From contig CAUGTZ010000014.1 of the NCBI GenBank assembly GCA_959602645.1, positions 6,096 to 70,095 on the forward strand: 64,000 nt of DNA, given 5' to 3'. This document shows positions 27,427 to 35,046 of the stretch, piece after piece; within the stretch, counting starts at the first letter, position 1, and each line of letters opens with the position of its first letter. Under the pieces are notes generated by a model that was not told the DNA's origin, made no database searches, and saw only the letters and a program-made list of their open reading frames with translations. The translations under genes and the position numbers were made by a program. This DNA is from an uncultured Collinsella sp. Lineage in GTDB: Bacteria; Actinomycetota; Coriobacteriia; Coriobacteriales; Coriobacteriaceae.

Positions 27427-28062
27427 CTAGTCGCGCAGGATGATGTCCATGGCGAGCATCAGGTTGCGTTCGTCGATGGCAAACGGGGCCGCCTCGCGCG
27501 TCTTGGGCTTGGCGCAAAACGCGATGCCCGTGCCCGCGGCCTGAATCATGGGGATGTCGTTGGCGCCGTCGCCGATCGCGACCGTGTGGGCCATATCGAC
27601 GCCGCACTCAACTGCCCAATCTAGCAGCTGGATGAGCTTGGACTCCTTGGTCACGATGTCGGCCGCCAGCTTGCCGGTGAGCTTGCCGTCCACGACTTCC
27701 AGGCGGTTGGCCAGGCAAAAATCGATGCCCGCGGCGGCCACGATCTTGTCGGCGACCTCGTGAAAGCCGCCGCTTACCACGCCGACCTTCCAGCCCTTGC
27801 TGTGCGCTGAGCGCACAAGCTCCAACGCGCCGGGGGTAAATGTCACGCGCTCAAAGGTGCGCTCGAACACGCTCTCGTCCAGGCCGGCGAGCAGCCCCAC
27901 GCGCTCCTCGAGCGCCTGCTTAAAGTCAAGCTCGCCGCGCATGGCGCGTTCGGTGATCTGTGCCACCTGCTCGCCCACGCCGGCCTCTTCGCCCAACAGG
28001 TCGATGACCTCCTGGTTGATGAGCGTGGAGTCGATATCCATAACGATGAGGCGTGCAGTCAT
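27427..28062 (-). CDS. serB: Phosphoserine phosphatase
   Basis: Last step of serine synthesis. HAD-family enzyme with catalytic DIDSTLI (Asp9, Asp11), EERVGLLAGL, VVSGGFHEVA and metal-binding AIGDGANDIPMI. 211 residues, lacking the N-terminal ACT domain found in some actinobacterial SerB. The start at 28062 is the ATG preceding TARLIVMD and is preceded by GGAAAGG. Divergent from aspS, with which it shares a 256-bp promoter region. Confidence 0.92.
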   Translation of the reverse strand: MTARLIVMDIDSTLINQEVIDLLGEEAGVGEQVAQITERAMRGELDFKQALEERVGLLAGLDESVFERTFERVTFTPGALELVRSAHSKGWKVGVVSGGFHEVADKIVAAAGIDFCLANRLEVVDGKLTGKLAADIVTKESKLIQLLDWAVECGVDMAHTVAIGDGANDIPMIQAAGTGIAFCAKPKTREAAPFAIDERNLMLAMDIILRD

Positions 28063-28318
28063 GGCGGGCCTTTCCGAGTGCTGTTTTATTGGGGCATATT
28101 GTCGCACGTGACGAGTGCGGGCGGGTGCCGCGGCGTGTCAATTGTTTCGTCTCCGTCAAGTCTTTGGGCAAGAGCTACTTTTTCGCGGCACATCGACACA
28201 GGTGCGATAAGATAGAACGCCATGTCTGGCTGCGCGGTTTACGCAGGCCAGGCAAATCTGTACGACGCCGCCCGGAACGACACGGGGCGGCACAGATCCA
28301 TAAAGGAGGATCACTGGT

Positions 28319-30106
28319 ATGAGCCAGACCCGTCCCATCGACGAGCATTCCATGCACACCCGTACCTGCGGCGAGCTTCGCCGCGAGAACGTGGGCGAAG
28401 AGGTCACCCTCACCGGTTGGGTGAGCCGTCGCCGCGACCACGGCGGCCTTATCTTCTGCGACCTTCGCGACCGCGAGGGCATCACGCAGCTCACCTTCGA
28501 CCCCGAGCACTCCGACGGCGACGCCTTTAAGATCGCCGAGACCATGCGTCCCGAGTGGCCCATCAAGATTCACGGCGTCGTGCGCGCCCGTGGCGAGGAG
28601 ACCACCAACACCAAGCTCGCGACCGGCGAGATCGAGGTCCTGACCGACCACGCCGAGGTGCTCAACACATCCGTCACCCCGCCGTTCCAGATTGAGGACG
28701 GCATCGAGACCAGCGAGGACACCCGTCTGCGCTATCGCTATCTGGACCTCCGTCGTCCCGAGATGATGGCCAACCTCAAGCTGCGCTCCGACTTTACCTT
28801 TGCCATTCGCGAGGCGCTGCACAACCGTGAGTTCATGGAGGTCGAGACGCCCTCCCTGTTCAAGTCCACGCCCGAGGGCGCCCGCGACTTCATCGTTCCC
28901 AGCCGCATCCAGCCGGGCAACTTCTACGCCCTGCCGCAGTCCCCTCAGCTCCTGAAGCAGCTGCTTATGGTCGGTGGCGTCGAGCGCTACTACCAGGTTG
29001 CCAAGTGCTTCCGCGACGAGGACTTGCGTGCCGACCGTCAGCCCGAGTTCACCCAGGTCGATATCGAGATGTCCTTCGTGGACCAGAACGACGTTATGAG
29101 CGCGCTCGAGGAGGTCCTGGCCGACGCCTTCGGCCGCATGGGTGTCGAGATGCCCACGCCGCTGCGCCGCATGGACTATTGGGAAGCCATGGACACCTAT
29201 GGCTCTGACAAGCCCGATACCCGCTATGGCATGCACCTGGTCGACCTGACCGACATCTTTGCCAACTCCAAGTTCAAGGTCTTTGCGACTGCCGCAAACG
29301 AGGAGGGCTCCGTCGTCAAGGCCATCAACGCCAAGGGCGCCGGTGCCTGGGCTCGCGCCAAGATCGATAAGCTCGCCGGTGTGGCCTCCACGTTTGGCGC
29401 CAAGGGCCTGGCCTGGATCGCATTCCGCGAGGACGGCTCCATCAACAGCCCCATCGTCAAGTTCTTCTCGGACGAGGAGATGGCGGCTCTGCGCGAGCGC
29501 ATGGGCGTCGAGCCCGGCGACCTTGTGATGTTCGCCGCCGGTCCGCGCCTGCTCTCCGACGAGATCCTGGGCGGCATGCGTTCCCACATGGCCAATGCGC
29601 TCGAGATCAAGCGCGAGGGCCACGACTTCCTGTGGGTCGTCAACTTCCCGCTGTTCCACTGGGACGAGGATCGCAAGGCTTACGCTGCCGAGCACCAGCC
29701 CTTCACCCTGCCGACCGAGACCGACATCGCCAAGATCGAGGCCGACCCGCTGGCAGCCGGTTCGTGCACCTACGACTTTGTCATGGACGGCTTTGAGGCC
29801 GGCGGCGGCGGTATGCGTATCCACAACGCCGAGATGCAGATGTCCATGCTCAAGCTCCTGGGCTTTACCGAGGAGCGCGCCGAGTCGCAGTTTGGCTTCC
29901 TCATGGAGGCGCTCAAGTTTGGTGCACCCCCGATGGGCGGTTTCGCTCTGGGTCTGGATCGCGTGTGCATGCTGCTCACCGGTTCCGACTCCATCCGCGA
30001 CGTCATGGCGTTCCCCAAGACGGCCAGCGGCTCCGACCTTATGTCGGGCGCTCCGAGTGCCGTTTCCGGCGCCCAGCTCAAGGATGTCAGCCTGCGCCTG
30101 ATGTAA
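28319..30106 (+). CDS. aspS: Aspartyl-tRNA synthetase, bacterial type
   Basis: 595-residue class II synthetase. N-terminal OB-fold (LTGWVSRRRDHGG), QSPQLLKQLLMVGGVERYYQ, motif 2 CFRDEDLRADRQPEFTQVD, the bacterial GAD insertion domain (about 290-420) and motif 3 GLDRVCMLLTG. Strong site AAAGGAGG precedes ATG 28319. Whether it charges only tRNA-Asp or also tRNA-Asn depends on whether gatCAB occurs elsewhere in the genome; the window does not show it. Confidence 0.95.
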   Translation: MSQTRPIDEHSMHTRTCGELRRENVGEEVTLTGWVSRRRDHGGLIFCDLRDREGITQLTFDPEHSDGDAFKIAETMRPEWPIKIHGVVRARGEETTNTKLATGEIEVLTDHAEVLNTSVTPPFQIEDGIETSEDTRLRYRYLDLRRPEMMANLKLRSDFTFAIREALHNREFMEVETPSLFKSTPEGARDFIVPSRIQPGNFYALPQSPQLLKQLLMVGGVERYYQVAKCFRDEDLRADRQPEFTQVDIEMSFVDQNDVMSALEEVLADAFGRMGVEMPTPLRRMDYWEAMDTYGSDKPDTRYGMHLVDLTDIFANSKFKVFATAANEEGSVVKAINAKGAGAWARAKIDKLAGVASTFGAKGLAWIAFREDGSINSPIVKFFSDEEMAALRERMGVEPGDLVMFAAGPRLLSDEILGGMRSHMANALEIKREGHDFLWVVNFPLFHWDEDRKAYAAEHQPFTLPTETDIAKIEADPLAAGSCTYDFVMDGFEAGGGGMRIHNAEMQMSMLKLLGFTEERAESQFGFLMEALKFGAPPMGGFALGLDRVCMLLTGSDSIRDVMAFPKTASGSDLMSGAPSAVSGAQLKDVSLRLM

Positions 30107-30130
30107 GCGAGCGGCTACATATTGCCCGCA

Positions 30131-30164
30131 ACGAGGGAAGGACGCGTGCCTTCCCTCGTTTTTT
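30131..30164 (+). terminator. Terminator after aspS
   Basis: ACGAGGGAAGG (30131-30141) pairs perfectly with CCTTCCCTCGT (30149-30159), followed by a run of six T. Confidence 0.9.
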
Positions 30165-30249
30165 GTGGGACGGGGGTGCGCCGGTAACGTACAATAACTA
30201 CCACGTGGCTGGGTTTGCTGGCCGAATGTGCGATGTCGTGGGAGGGGAC

Positions 30250-30498
30250 ATGGTCGAGTTTACAAAGACGATTAAAGATCCGTTGGGACTGCATGCCCGC
30301 CCGGTTGCGCTGCTCTACGACATCATTGCCAAGCACCGTAGCGACGTGTCGGTCAGTATCGGCGAGCGCCATACCGACGGTCGCGATGTGATGGGGCTCA
30401 TGGCGCTCTACGGCGAATGCGGCGAGGACATCGTGTTCCGCGTTTCGGGCGTGGACGAGGCCTCGTGCGTCACGTCGATCAGAAACCTCTCGCTCTAA
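30250..30498 (+). CDS. HPr-family phosphocarrier protein with Asp at position 46
   Basis: 82-residue HPr. The PTS phosphorylation site is present: His15 in DPLGLHARPVA. The regulatory-serine region, normally K-S-I-M-G, reads RDVMGLMAL with Asp46 where Ser46 is phosphorylated by HPr kinase in Firmicutes. It may therefore behave like HPr(Ser-P), or have lost that control. Ribosome site GGGAGGGG lies immediately upstream of ATG 30250; longer frames overlap the aspS terminator. Single gene between two terminators, with no EI or permease gene nearby. Confidence 0.88.
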   Translation: MVEFTKTIKDPLGLHARPVALLYDIIAKHRSDVSVSIGERHTDGRDVMGLMALYGECGEDIVFRVSGVDEASCVTSIRNLSL

Positions 30499-30501
30499 AG
30501 C

Positions 30502-30551
30502 GCAACAATGTGACGAAGGGACAGTCCCTTTGTCACATCTTTCTTTGTTGC
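30502..30551. repeat. GGGACAG hairpin after the HPr gene
   Basis: TGTGACGAAGGG (30509-30520) pairs with CCCTTTGTCACA (30526-30537) with one G-U pair, around ACAGT. Outer GCAACA/TGTTGC (30502, 30546) extends it. Member of the variable-stem GGGGAC hairpin group and a plausible terminator. Confidence 0.65.
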
Positions 30552-30593
30552 ATATAGGAAACTTTTCCGAAAACTGAATAGGAACCCTTTCCA

Positions 30594-30647
30594 AAAAGTT
30601 AGCCACGTGCTAGTTTACTGTAGCGAACATAGACGTGGTTAACTTTT
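30594..30647. promoter_or_regulatory. Operator-like inverted repeat upstream of feoA
   Basis: AAAAGTTAGCCACGT (30594-30608) and ACGTGGTTAACTTTT (30633-30647) are inverted 15-mers with one mismatch, 44 bp before the first feoA. The GTTAG/CTAAC-type words recall DtxR/IdeR-family iron boxes. Binding is a guess from sequence and position. Confidence 0.4.
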
Positions 30648-30690
30648 GCTGCGTCGATGTTGAGGACGAACTGACGTTAGGAGCTCACTC

Positions 30691-30933
30691 ATGTCTTGCG
30701 GACCGCAGATGCCGGCTATGCCGCTTTCGATGGTAAAAGCGGGCGAAACCGTGCGCGTGTCTCGCGTAAAGGGCAATGAGGACATGAAGCACCACCTCAA
30801 GGACCTCGGCTTTGTCGAGGGCAACGAGATTCACGTGGTGAGCTCGAGTGGCGCCAATATCATCGTCACCGTGCTCGGCGCGCGCTTTGGCATCGATACC
30901 AAGGTCGCCATGCACATCATGACTGTCGGTTAG
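30691..30933 (+). CDS. feoA: FeoA-domain protein (first copy)
   Basis: 80-residue SH3-like FeoA, a cytoplasmic partner of the ferrous-iron permease FeoB. Core MVKAGETVRVSRVKGNEDMK, HHLKDLGFVEGNEI and ARFGIDTKVAMHIM fit the family. An N-terminal MSCGPQMPAMPLS precedes the fold. Strong context: two FeoA genes then feoB, all + strand. TTAGGAG precedes the ATG. Confidence 0.88.
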   Translation: MSCGPQMPAMPLSMVKAGETVRVSRVKGNEDMKHHLKDLGFVEGNEIHVVSSSGANIIVTVLGARFGIDTKVAMHIMTVG

Positions 30934-30972
30934 TTCGCAGCATTCCATAAAAGCTGAAAGGGGGAAAAGAAT

Positions 30973-31194
30973 ATGAAGACGTTGGGTGACGTTAAGGTGG
31001 GCGAGAGCTCTACCATCGTCAAACTTCACGGCGAGGGCGCACTTCGCCGTCACCTTATGGACCTGGGGCTCATCAAGGGCACTTCGTTCAAGGTCGTAAA
31101 GGTTGCACCGCTCGGAGATCCGGTCGAGATCAACGTGCGCGGCTACGAGCTCTCCATCCGCAAGGAGGAGGCGGCCGTCGTCGAGGTCCAGTAA
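30973..31194 (+). CDS. feoA: FeoA-domain protein (second copy)
   Basis: 73-residue FeoA paralogue: KTLGDVKVGESSTIVKLHGE, RRHLMDLGLIKGTSF, GYELSIRKEEAAVVEV. Preceded by AAAGGGGG. It differs clearly from the first copy, so the pair is not a recent duplication. Double feoA before feoB is common in Clostridia and Coriobacteriia. Confidence 0.88.
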   Translation: MKTLGDVKVGESSTIVKLHGEGALRRHLMDLGLIKGTSFKVVKVAPLGDPVEINVRGYELSIRKEEAAVVEVQ

Positions 31195-31213
31195 GGGCTC
31201 GCGGCGCGTATTT

Positions 31214-31249
31214 CTGCAGATAAAGTTAGGTTTTTCTAACTTAATGCAG
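31214..31249. promoter_or_regulatory. Operator-like palindrome between feoA and feoB
   Basis: CTGCAGATAAAGTTAG (31214-31229) and CTAACTTAATGCAG (31236-31249) are inverted around GTTTTT-type bases; AAGTTAG/CTAACTT is the perfect core. It shares the AGTTAG word with the repeat upstream of feoA. It could be a second iron-responsive site or an mRNA hairpin inside the operon. Confidence 0.4.
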
Positions 31250-31317
31250 CATTTTTGAAGCACATTATCCAGCCTGCGCGGAGAAAGCAGCGCAGGCACA
31301 CAAGGAAGAAGGATTGA

Positions 31318-33645
31318 ATGGCGGATTCTCAGATCCATGTCGCGCTGGCGGGTAACCCCAACTGCGGCAAGACCACGCTTTTCAACCTGATCACCGGCGC
31401 CAACGGCTACGTTGGCAACTGGCCCGGCGTCACGGTTGAGAAAAAGGAGGCCAAGCTCCTAAGCGACAAGAACGTTACCATCACGGACCTCCCTGGCATC
31501 TACTCGCTTTCCCCCTACAGCCCCGAGGAGCAATGCTCGCGCGATTACCTCATGAGCGGCGAGCCCGATGTTGTCGTCCAGGTGGTCGACGCCACCAACC
31601 TCGAGCGTAACCTGTACCTGGCGCTTCAGGTTATCGAGACCGGCCTGCCCGTGGTCGTTGCCCTCAACATGGCCGACTTGGTCGAGAAGAACGGCGATAA
31701 GATCGACACGGACAAGCTCTCCAAGAAGCTCGGTTGTCCGGTCATGATGATCTCGGCTCTTAAGAACAAGGGCATCAAGGAGCTCTTCGAGCAGGTCAAG
31801 AAGTCCGCTGCTTCTAAGGGCCAGGTGCCGGAGCACAAGTTCGATTCTTCCATCGAGGACGTTCTGGACCACATCGAGAATAACCTGCCTGCGAGCGTTC
31901 CCGCCAACAAGCGTCGCTACTACGCGGTCAAACTGTTTGAGCGCGACGCGGACGCCTGCAAGCTCATCAACCTCACCAAGGAGAAGGCCGCTCGCGTGGA
32001 GCAGCTGGTCGCCCAGTGCGAGCAGGATTGCGACGACGACGCTGAGTCCATCATCACCGGCGAGCGTTACGGCGTGATTGCCCACATCATTGACGAGTGC
32101 CTCACTAAGGCTCCGGCTAAGATGAGCACCTCCGAAAAGATCGACCGCGTGGTTACCAACCGTATCCTTGGTTTGCCGATCTTTGTGGTCATCATGTTCT
32201 GCGTGTACTACATCGCCGTTTCCACCCTGGGCGGCACGGTGACCGACTTCACCAACGACCAGCTCTTTGGTACCGACGGTTGGTATGTGCTCGGCCAGGG
32301 CCGCGACGCCTATGACGCAGCTGTTGAGGCTGCGGGCGACAACGCCGACTCGGTCGACCCGGCACAGTACGGCCCCTATGTCCCGGGTATCACCACCGTG
32401 GTGCACGACGCCCTTGTGGCGGGTGGTACCGAGGACGGCGGCCTGGTCGATTCGCTGGTCTGTGACGGTATCGTCGGCGGCCTGGGCGCCATCTTCGGCT
32501 TTGTGCCGCAGATGTTCCTGCTGTTCGTCATGCTGTCCTTCCTGGAGGACTGCGGCTATATGGCCCGCGTCGCCTTCATCATGGACCGCGTGTTCCGCCG
32601 CTTTGGCCTGTCCGGTAAGTCCTTTATCCCCATGCTCGTGTCCTCGGGCTGCGGCGTCCCCGGCGTCATGGCCACCAAGACCATCGAGAACGAGAAGGAC
32701 CGCCGCATGACGGTCATGACCACCACGTTCATTCCCTGTGGCGCCAAGCTGCCGATCATTGCCCTGCTTATGGGTTCCATCATCGGCGATTCTTCCACCA
32801 CCGCCGCATGGATCAGCCCGCTGTTCTACTTCTTGGGCGTCTTTGCCGTCATCGCCTCGGGCCTCATGCTCAAGAAGACCAAGCTCTTCGCCGGTCGCCC
32901 GACGCCGTTCGTTATGGAGCTTCCTGCCTACCACTTCCCGGCGATCCGCTCTTGGGCGCTGCACGTGTGGGAGCGCTGCTGGGCCTTTATCAAGAAGGCC
33001 GGCACGGTCATCTTCGCGTCCACCGTTGTGGTGTGGTTCCTGTCCAACTTTGGTAGCTACAACGGCACGTTTGGCTTCCTGCCTGCGATGGACGGCATCC
33101 CCGAGGAGTTTATGGACTACTCCGTGCTCGCCATGCTGGGCAACCTGGTCGCTTGGATCTTCGCCCCGCTCGGCTTTAGCACCTGGCAGGCCACCGCGCT
33201 GACTGTCTCTGGACTTGTCGCCAAGGAGAACGTCGTCGCCACCGCCGGCTCGCTGCTGTCCGTTGCCGACGCCGCCGAGACCGACCCGAGCCTGTGGACC
33301 GCGTTCGCCGGCATGTTCCCGACTATGGGCGCTTGCGTTGCCTTTGGCGCCTTTAACCTGCTGTGCGCCCCGTGCTTTGCCGCCATGGGCACTATCCGCA
33401 ACCAGATGGACTCCGGCAAGTGGACCGCGATTGCCATCGGCTACGAGTGCGCCTTTGCCTGGGTGATCGGCCTGTTCATCAACCAGTTCTACAACCTGCT
33501 TGTCCTTGGCCAGTTTGGTATTTGGACGGTTGTAGCCATCGTTCTGCTGGTTGCGATGCTCTTCCAGATCTTCCGTCCCATGCCCAAGCACGCTTGGACC
33601 GACGAGGACGAGACCAACACCGCTTCCGCTGCAGTTTCCGCTTAA
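31318..33645 (+). CDS. feoB: Ferrous iron permease FeoB
   Basis: 775-residue Fe(II) transporter. The N-terminal G domain has G1 GNPNCGKTT (12-20), G3 DLPGIYSLSPYSPEEQ and G4 NMADL, then a GDI-like helical domain. The membrane domain begins near residue 280 with the two Gate motifs (VSSGCGVPGVMATKTI and CAPCFAAMGTI). An acidic loop of about 60 residues after the first helix is longer than in E. coli. Small FeoC is absent; a Cys-rich FeoB-associated protein follows instead. Confidence 0.95.
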   Translation: MADSQIHVALAGNPNCGKTTLFNLITGANGYVGNWPGVTVEKKEAKLLSDKNVTITDLPGIYSLSPYSPEEQCSRDYLMSGEPDVVVQVVDATNLERNLYLALQVIETGLPVVVALNMADLVEKNGDKIDTDKLSKKLGCPVMMISALKNKGIKELFEQVKKSAASKGQVPEHKFDSSIEDVLDHIENNLPASVPANKRRYYAVKLFERDADACKLINLTKEKAARVEQLVAQCEQDCDDDAESIITGERYGVIAHIIDECLTKAPAKMSTSEKIDRVVTNRILGLPIFVVIMFCVYYIAVSTLGGTVTDFTNDQLFGTDGWYVLGQGRDAYDAAVEAAGDNADSVDPAQYGPYVPGITTVVHDALVAGGTEDGGLVDSLVCDGIVGGLGAIFGFVPQMFLLFVMLSFLEDCGYMARVAFIMDRVFRRFGLSGKSFIPMLVSSGCGVPGVMATKTIENEKDRRMTVMTTTFIPCGAKLPIIALLMGSIIGDSSTTAAWISPLFYFLGVFAVIASGLMLKKTKLFAGRPTPFVMELPAYHFPAIRSWALHVWERCWAFIKKAGTVIFASTVVVWFLSNFGSYNGTFGFLPAMDGIPEEFMDYSVLAMLGNLVAWIFAPLGFSTWQATALTVSGLVAKENVVATAGSLLSVADAAETDPSLWTAFAGMFPTMGACVAFGAFNLLCAPCFAAMGTIRNQMDSGKWTAIAIGYECAFAWVIGLFINQFYNLLVLGQFGIWTVVAIVLLVAMLFQIFRPMPKHAWTDEDETNTASAAVSA

Positions 33646-33674
33646 GTCCGAATAAGGATCAGCCCCTTTCCACG

Positions 33675-33707
33675 AGCCCGGGTGTCCCAGCGACACTCGG
33701 GCTTTTT
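33675..33707 (+). terminator. Terminator after feoB
   Basis: AGCCCGGGTGTC (33675-33686) pairs with GACACTCGGGCT (33692-33703) with one mismatch, followed by TTTTT. Confidence 0.88.
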
Positions 33708-33849
33708 GGTGCAATGGGGGACAGATTGCTTTGCTCCAGAAGTAAGATGTGGCGTTTCCGCAGATAAAACCGACCAAAACAAACCTGTCCCTTTTTGGCA
33801 GGTGGAAGATGGGGTAAAGTAAGTGGTGGTTAACTAGAGGAGGCTTACT

Positions 33850-34050
33850 ATGGCACCTATCGATATTGTTGTGTTGGCTGTTATCGGCATTGCGTTTGTC
33901 GCCGTGTGCGTGCGTATCTACCGAAAGGGCACCTGCGCCGACTGCGCCCAGGGTGGCGTTTGTACGGGGCATTGCTCCAACAAAAAGACCTGCGCCGCAC
34001 TTAAGGGCGTAGACAAAATCGCCGAAGACTTGGGCCGCGGTATCAAATAA
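33850..34050 (+). CDS. FeoB-associated Cys-rich membrane protein
   Basis: 66 residues. One helix (about 5-24), then RKGTCADCAQGGVCTGHCSN and KTC: five cysteines in the first cluster and a sixth after it, fitting the small FeoB-associated Cys-rich family. It probably handles Fe(II) or Fe-S at the inner face of FeoB. Separated from feoB by a terminator and 200 bp holding GGGGACAG-like sequence, so it likely has its own promoter. GAGGAGG precedes the ATG. Confidence 0.82.
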   Translation: MAPIDIVVLAVIGIAFVAVCVRIYRKGTCADCAQGGVCTGHCSNKKTCAALKGVDKIAEDLGRGIK

Positions 34051-34064
34051 AGGTCCAGGCACCC

Positions 34065-34100
34065 AAGCGCCTCGCGAGCATCCGTTCGCGGGGCGCTTTG
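34065..34100 (+). terminator. Terminator after the Cys-rich gene
   Basis: AAGCGCCTCGCGA (34065-34077) pairs with TCGCGGGGCGCTT (34086-34098), one mismatch, then TTT. Confidence 0.7.
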
Positions 34101-34129
34101 CACATTTGGGGGAGAGTGTGGCGAGTTGA

Positions 34130-34243
34130 AGAGTATTTTTGGGTATCGCTAACTATGTGGTCAACGGCCCGCTCACCGTGGTCCATGCCGTAGCGAGCGC
34201 CAATCTCGCCGTCGAAGGCATGACCAACTACCTGGGCCTCTAA
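34130..34243 (+). pseudogene. Vestigial 3' end of an unidentified gene
   Basis: A start-less frame reads GIANYVVNGPLTVVHAVASA and ends EGMTNYLGL before TAA at 34241. It looks protein-like (balanced, amphipathic) but has no start codon or ribosome site; a stop lies directly upstream at 34127. Its last eight codons are part of the 115-bp repeat also found after kdpC. I do not recognise the family. Confidence 0.3.
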
Positions 34244-34331
34244 CTCCATCCCGCCCATCAGTTGCGGTGAAATACAGACTGTTTTGGCCGTCAAAGGCCT
34301 TATCTACTCCGTATTCCACCGCAACTTTTTT
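34217..34331 (+). repeat. 115-bp kdp-flanking repeat, left copy
   Basis: It ends in a hairpin GTTGCGGTGAAATAC (34261-34275) / GTATTCCACCGCAAC (34311-34325) followed by six T. The same-orientation copy at 42633-42747 differs at about 15 positions, all transitions by hand count. On the + strand it can act as a terminator. Confidence 0.85.
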
Positions 34332-34341
34332 GTGGGGTGGG

Positions 34342-35046
34342 CTAGAGACGCTGCATGCGGTACCCGACACCCATGTGCGTCTGAATCATCTTGGGGTGAG
34401 AGGGGTCTGCCTCGATCTTCTTGCGCAGGGTGCGCATGAACACGCGCAGGCTCGCCAGATCGCTGTCCCAGCTCGTGCCCCATATCTCGCGGGTGATGAA
34501 GGTGTGGGTGAGCACCTTGTCGACGTTTTTCGCCAGAAGGACGAGCAATTTGTACTCGGTTGGGGTGAGCGAGAGCTCGCGTCCGTCTTTCGTCGCGTAT
34601 CCCGCGGCGTAGTCGATATGCAGCGGACCGTTGTCGAACGTGCTCGCTTCTGTCGATTCGCTTGACGCCATCGAGGAGCGCCTCAAATTCGCACGGACGC
34701 GCGCGAGCAACTCATCCACAGAAAAGGGCTTGGTGAGGTAGTCGTCTGCCCCTGCGTCAAGTGCTGCAATCTTGTCGGAATCTTCGGTGCGCGCCGAAAT
34801 GACGATAATGGGGACTGCCGACCAGCTTCGGATCTTCGTGATGACCTCGATACCGTCAATGTCGGGAAGGCCGAGGTCGAGCATGATGAGGCTGGGGCCG
34901 TGCGACACCGCATCCATGATGGCGGCCTGGCCGTTGCAAACCTTGCTCACGACATAGCCGTGGAGGTCAAGCGCGGTCGAAACGAGGTTTTGAACGGTCA
35001 GGTCATCTTCGACCAGGAGGATGCGTGGCTTAGCGGCATTATTCAT
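34342..35046 (-). CDS. kdpE: Response regulator KdpE
   Basis: 234-residue OmpR-family activator of the kdp potassium-uptake genes. Receiver: LLVEDDLTVQNL, phosphoacceptor in IMLDLGLPDIDG, VISARTED, TKPFSVDEL. Winged helix ends HMGVGYRMQRL. The start at 35046 overlaps the kdpD stop by 8 bp (translational coupling); the longer frame would run back into kdpD. It acts on the divergent kdpFABC promoter. Confidence 0.93.
   Translation of the reverse strand: MNNAAKPRILLVEDDLTVQNLVSTALDLHGYVVSKVCNGQAAIMDAVSHGPSLIMLDLGLPDIDGIEVITKIRSWSAVPIIVISARTEDSDKIAALDAGADDYLTKPFSVDELLARVRANLRRSSMASSESTEASTFDNGPLHIDYAAGYATKDGRELSLTPTEYKLLVLLAKNVDKVLTHTFITREIWGTSWDSDLASLRVFMRTLRKKIEADPSHPKMIQTHMGVGYRMQRL

Noticed and set aside
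31459..34062. 867-codon open frame on the - strand opposite feoB
   Set aside because: It mirrors the feoB codons; long antisense frames are common in GC-rich genes. The + strand shows all FeoB motifs.
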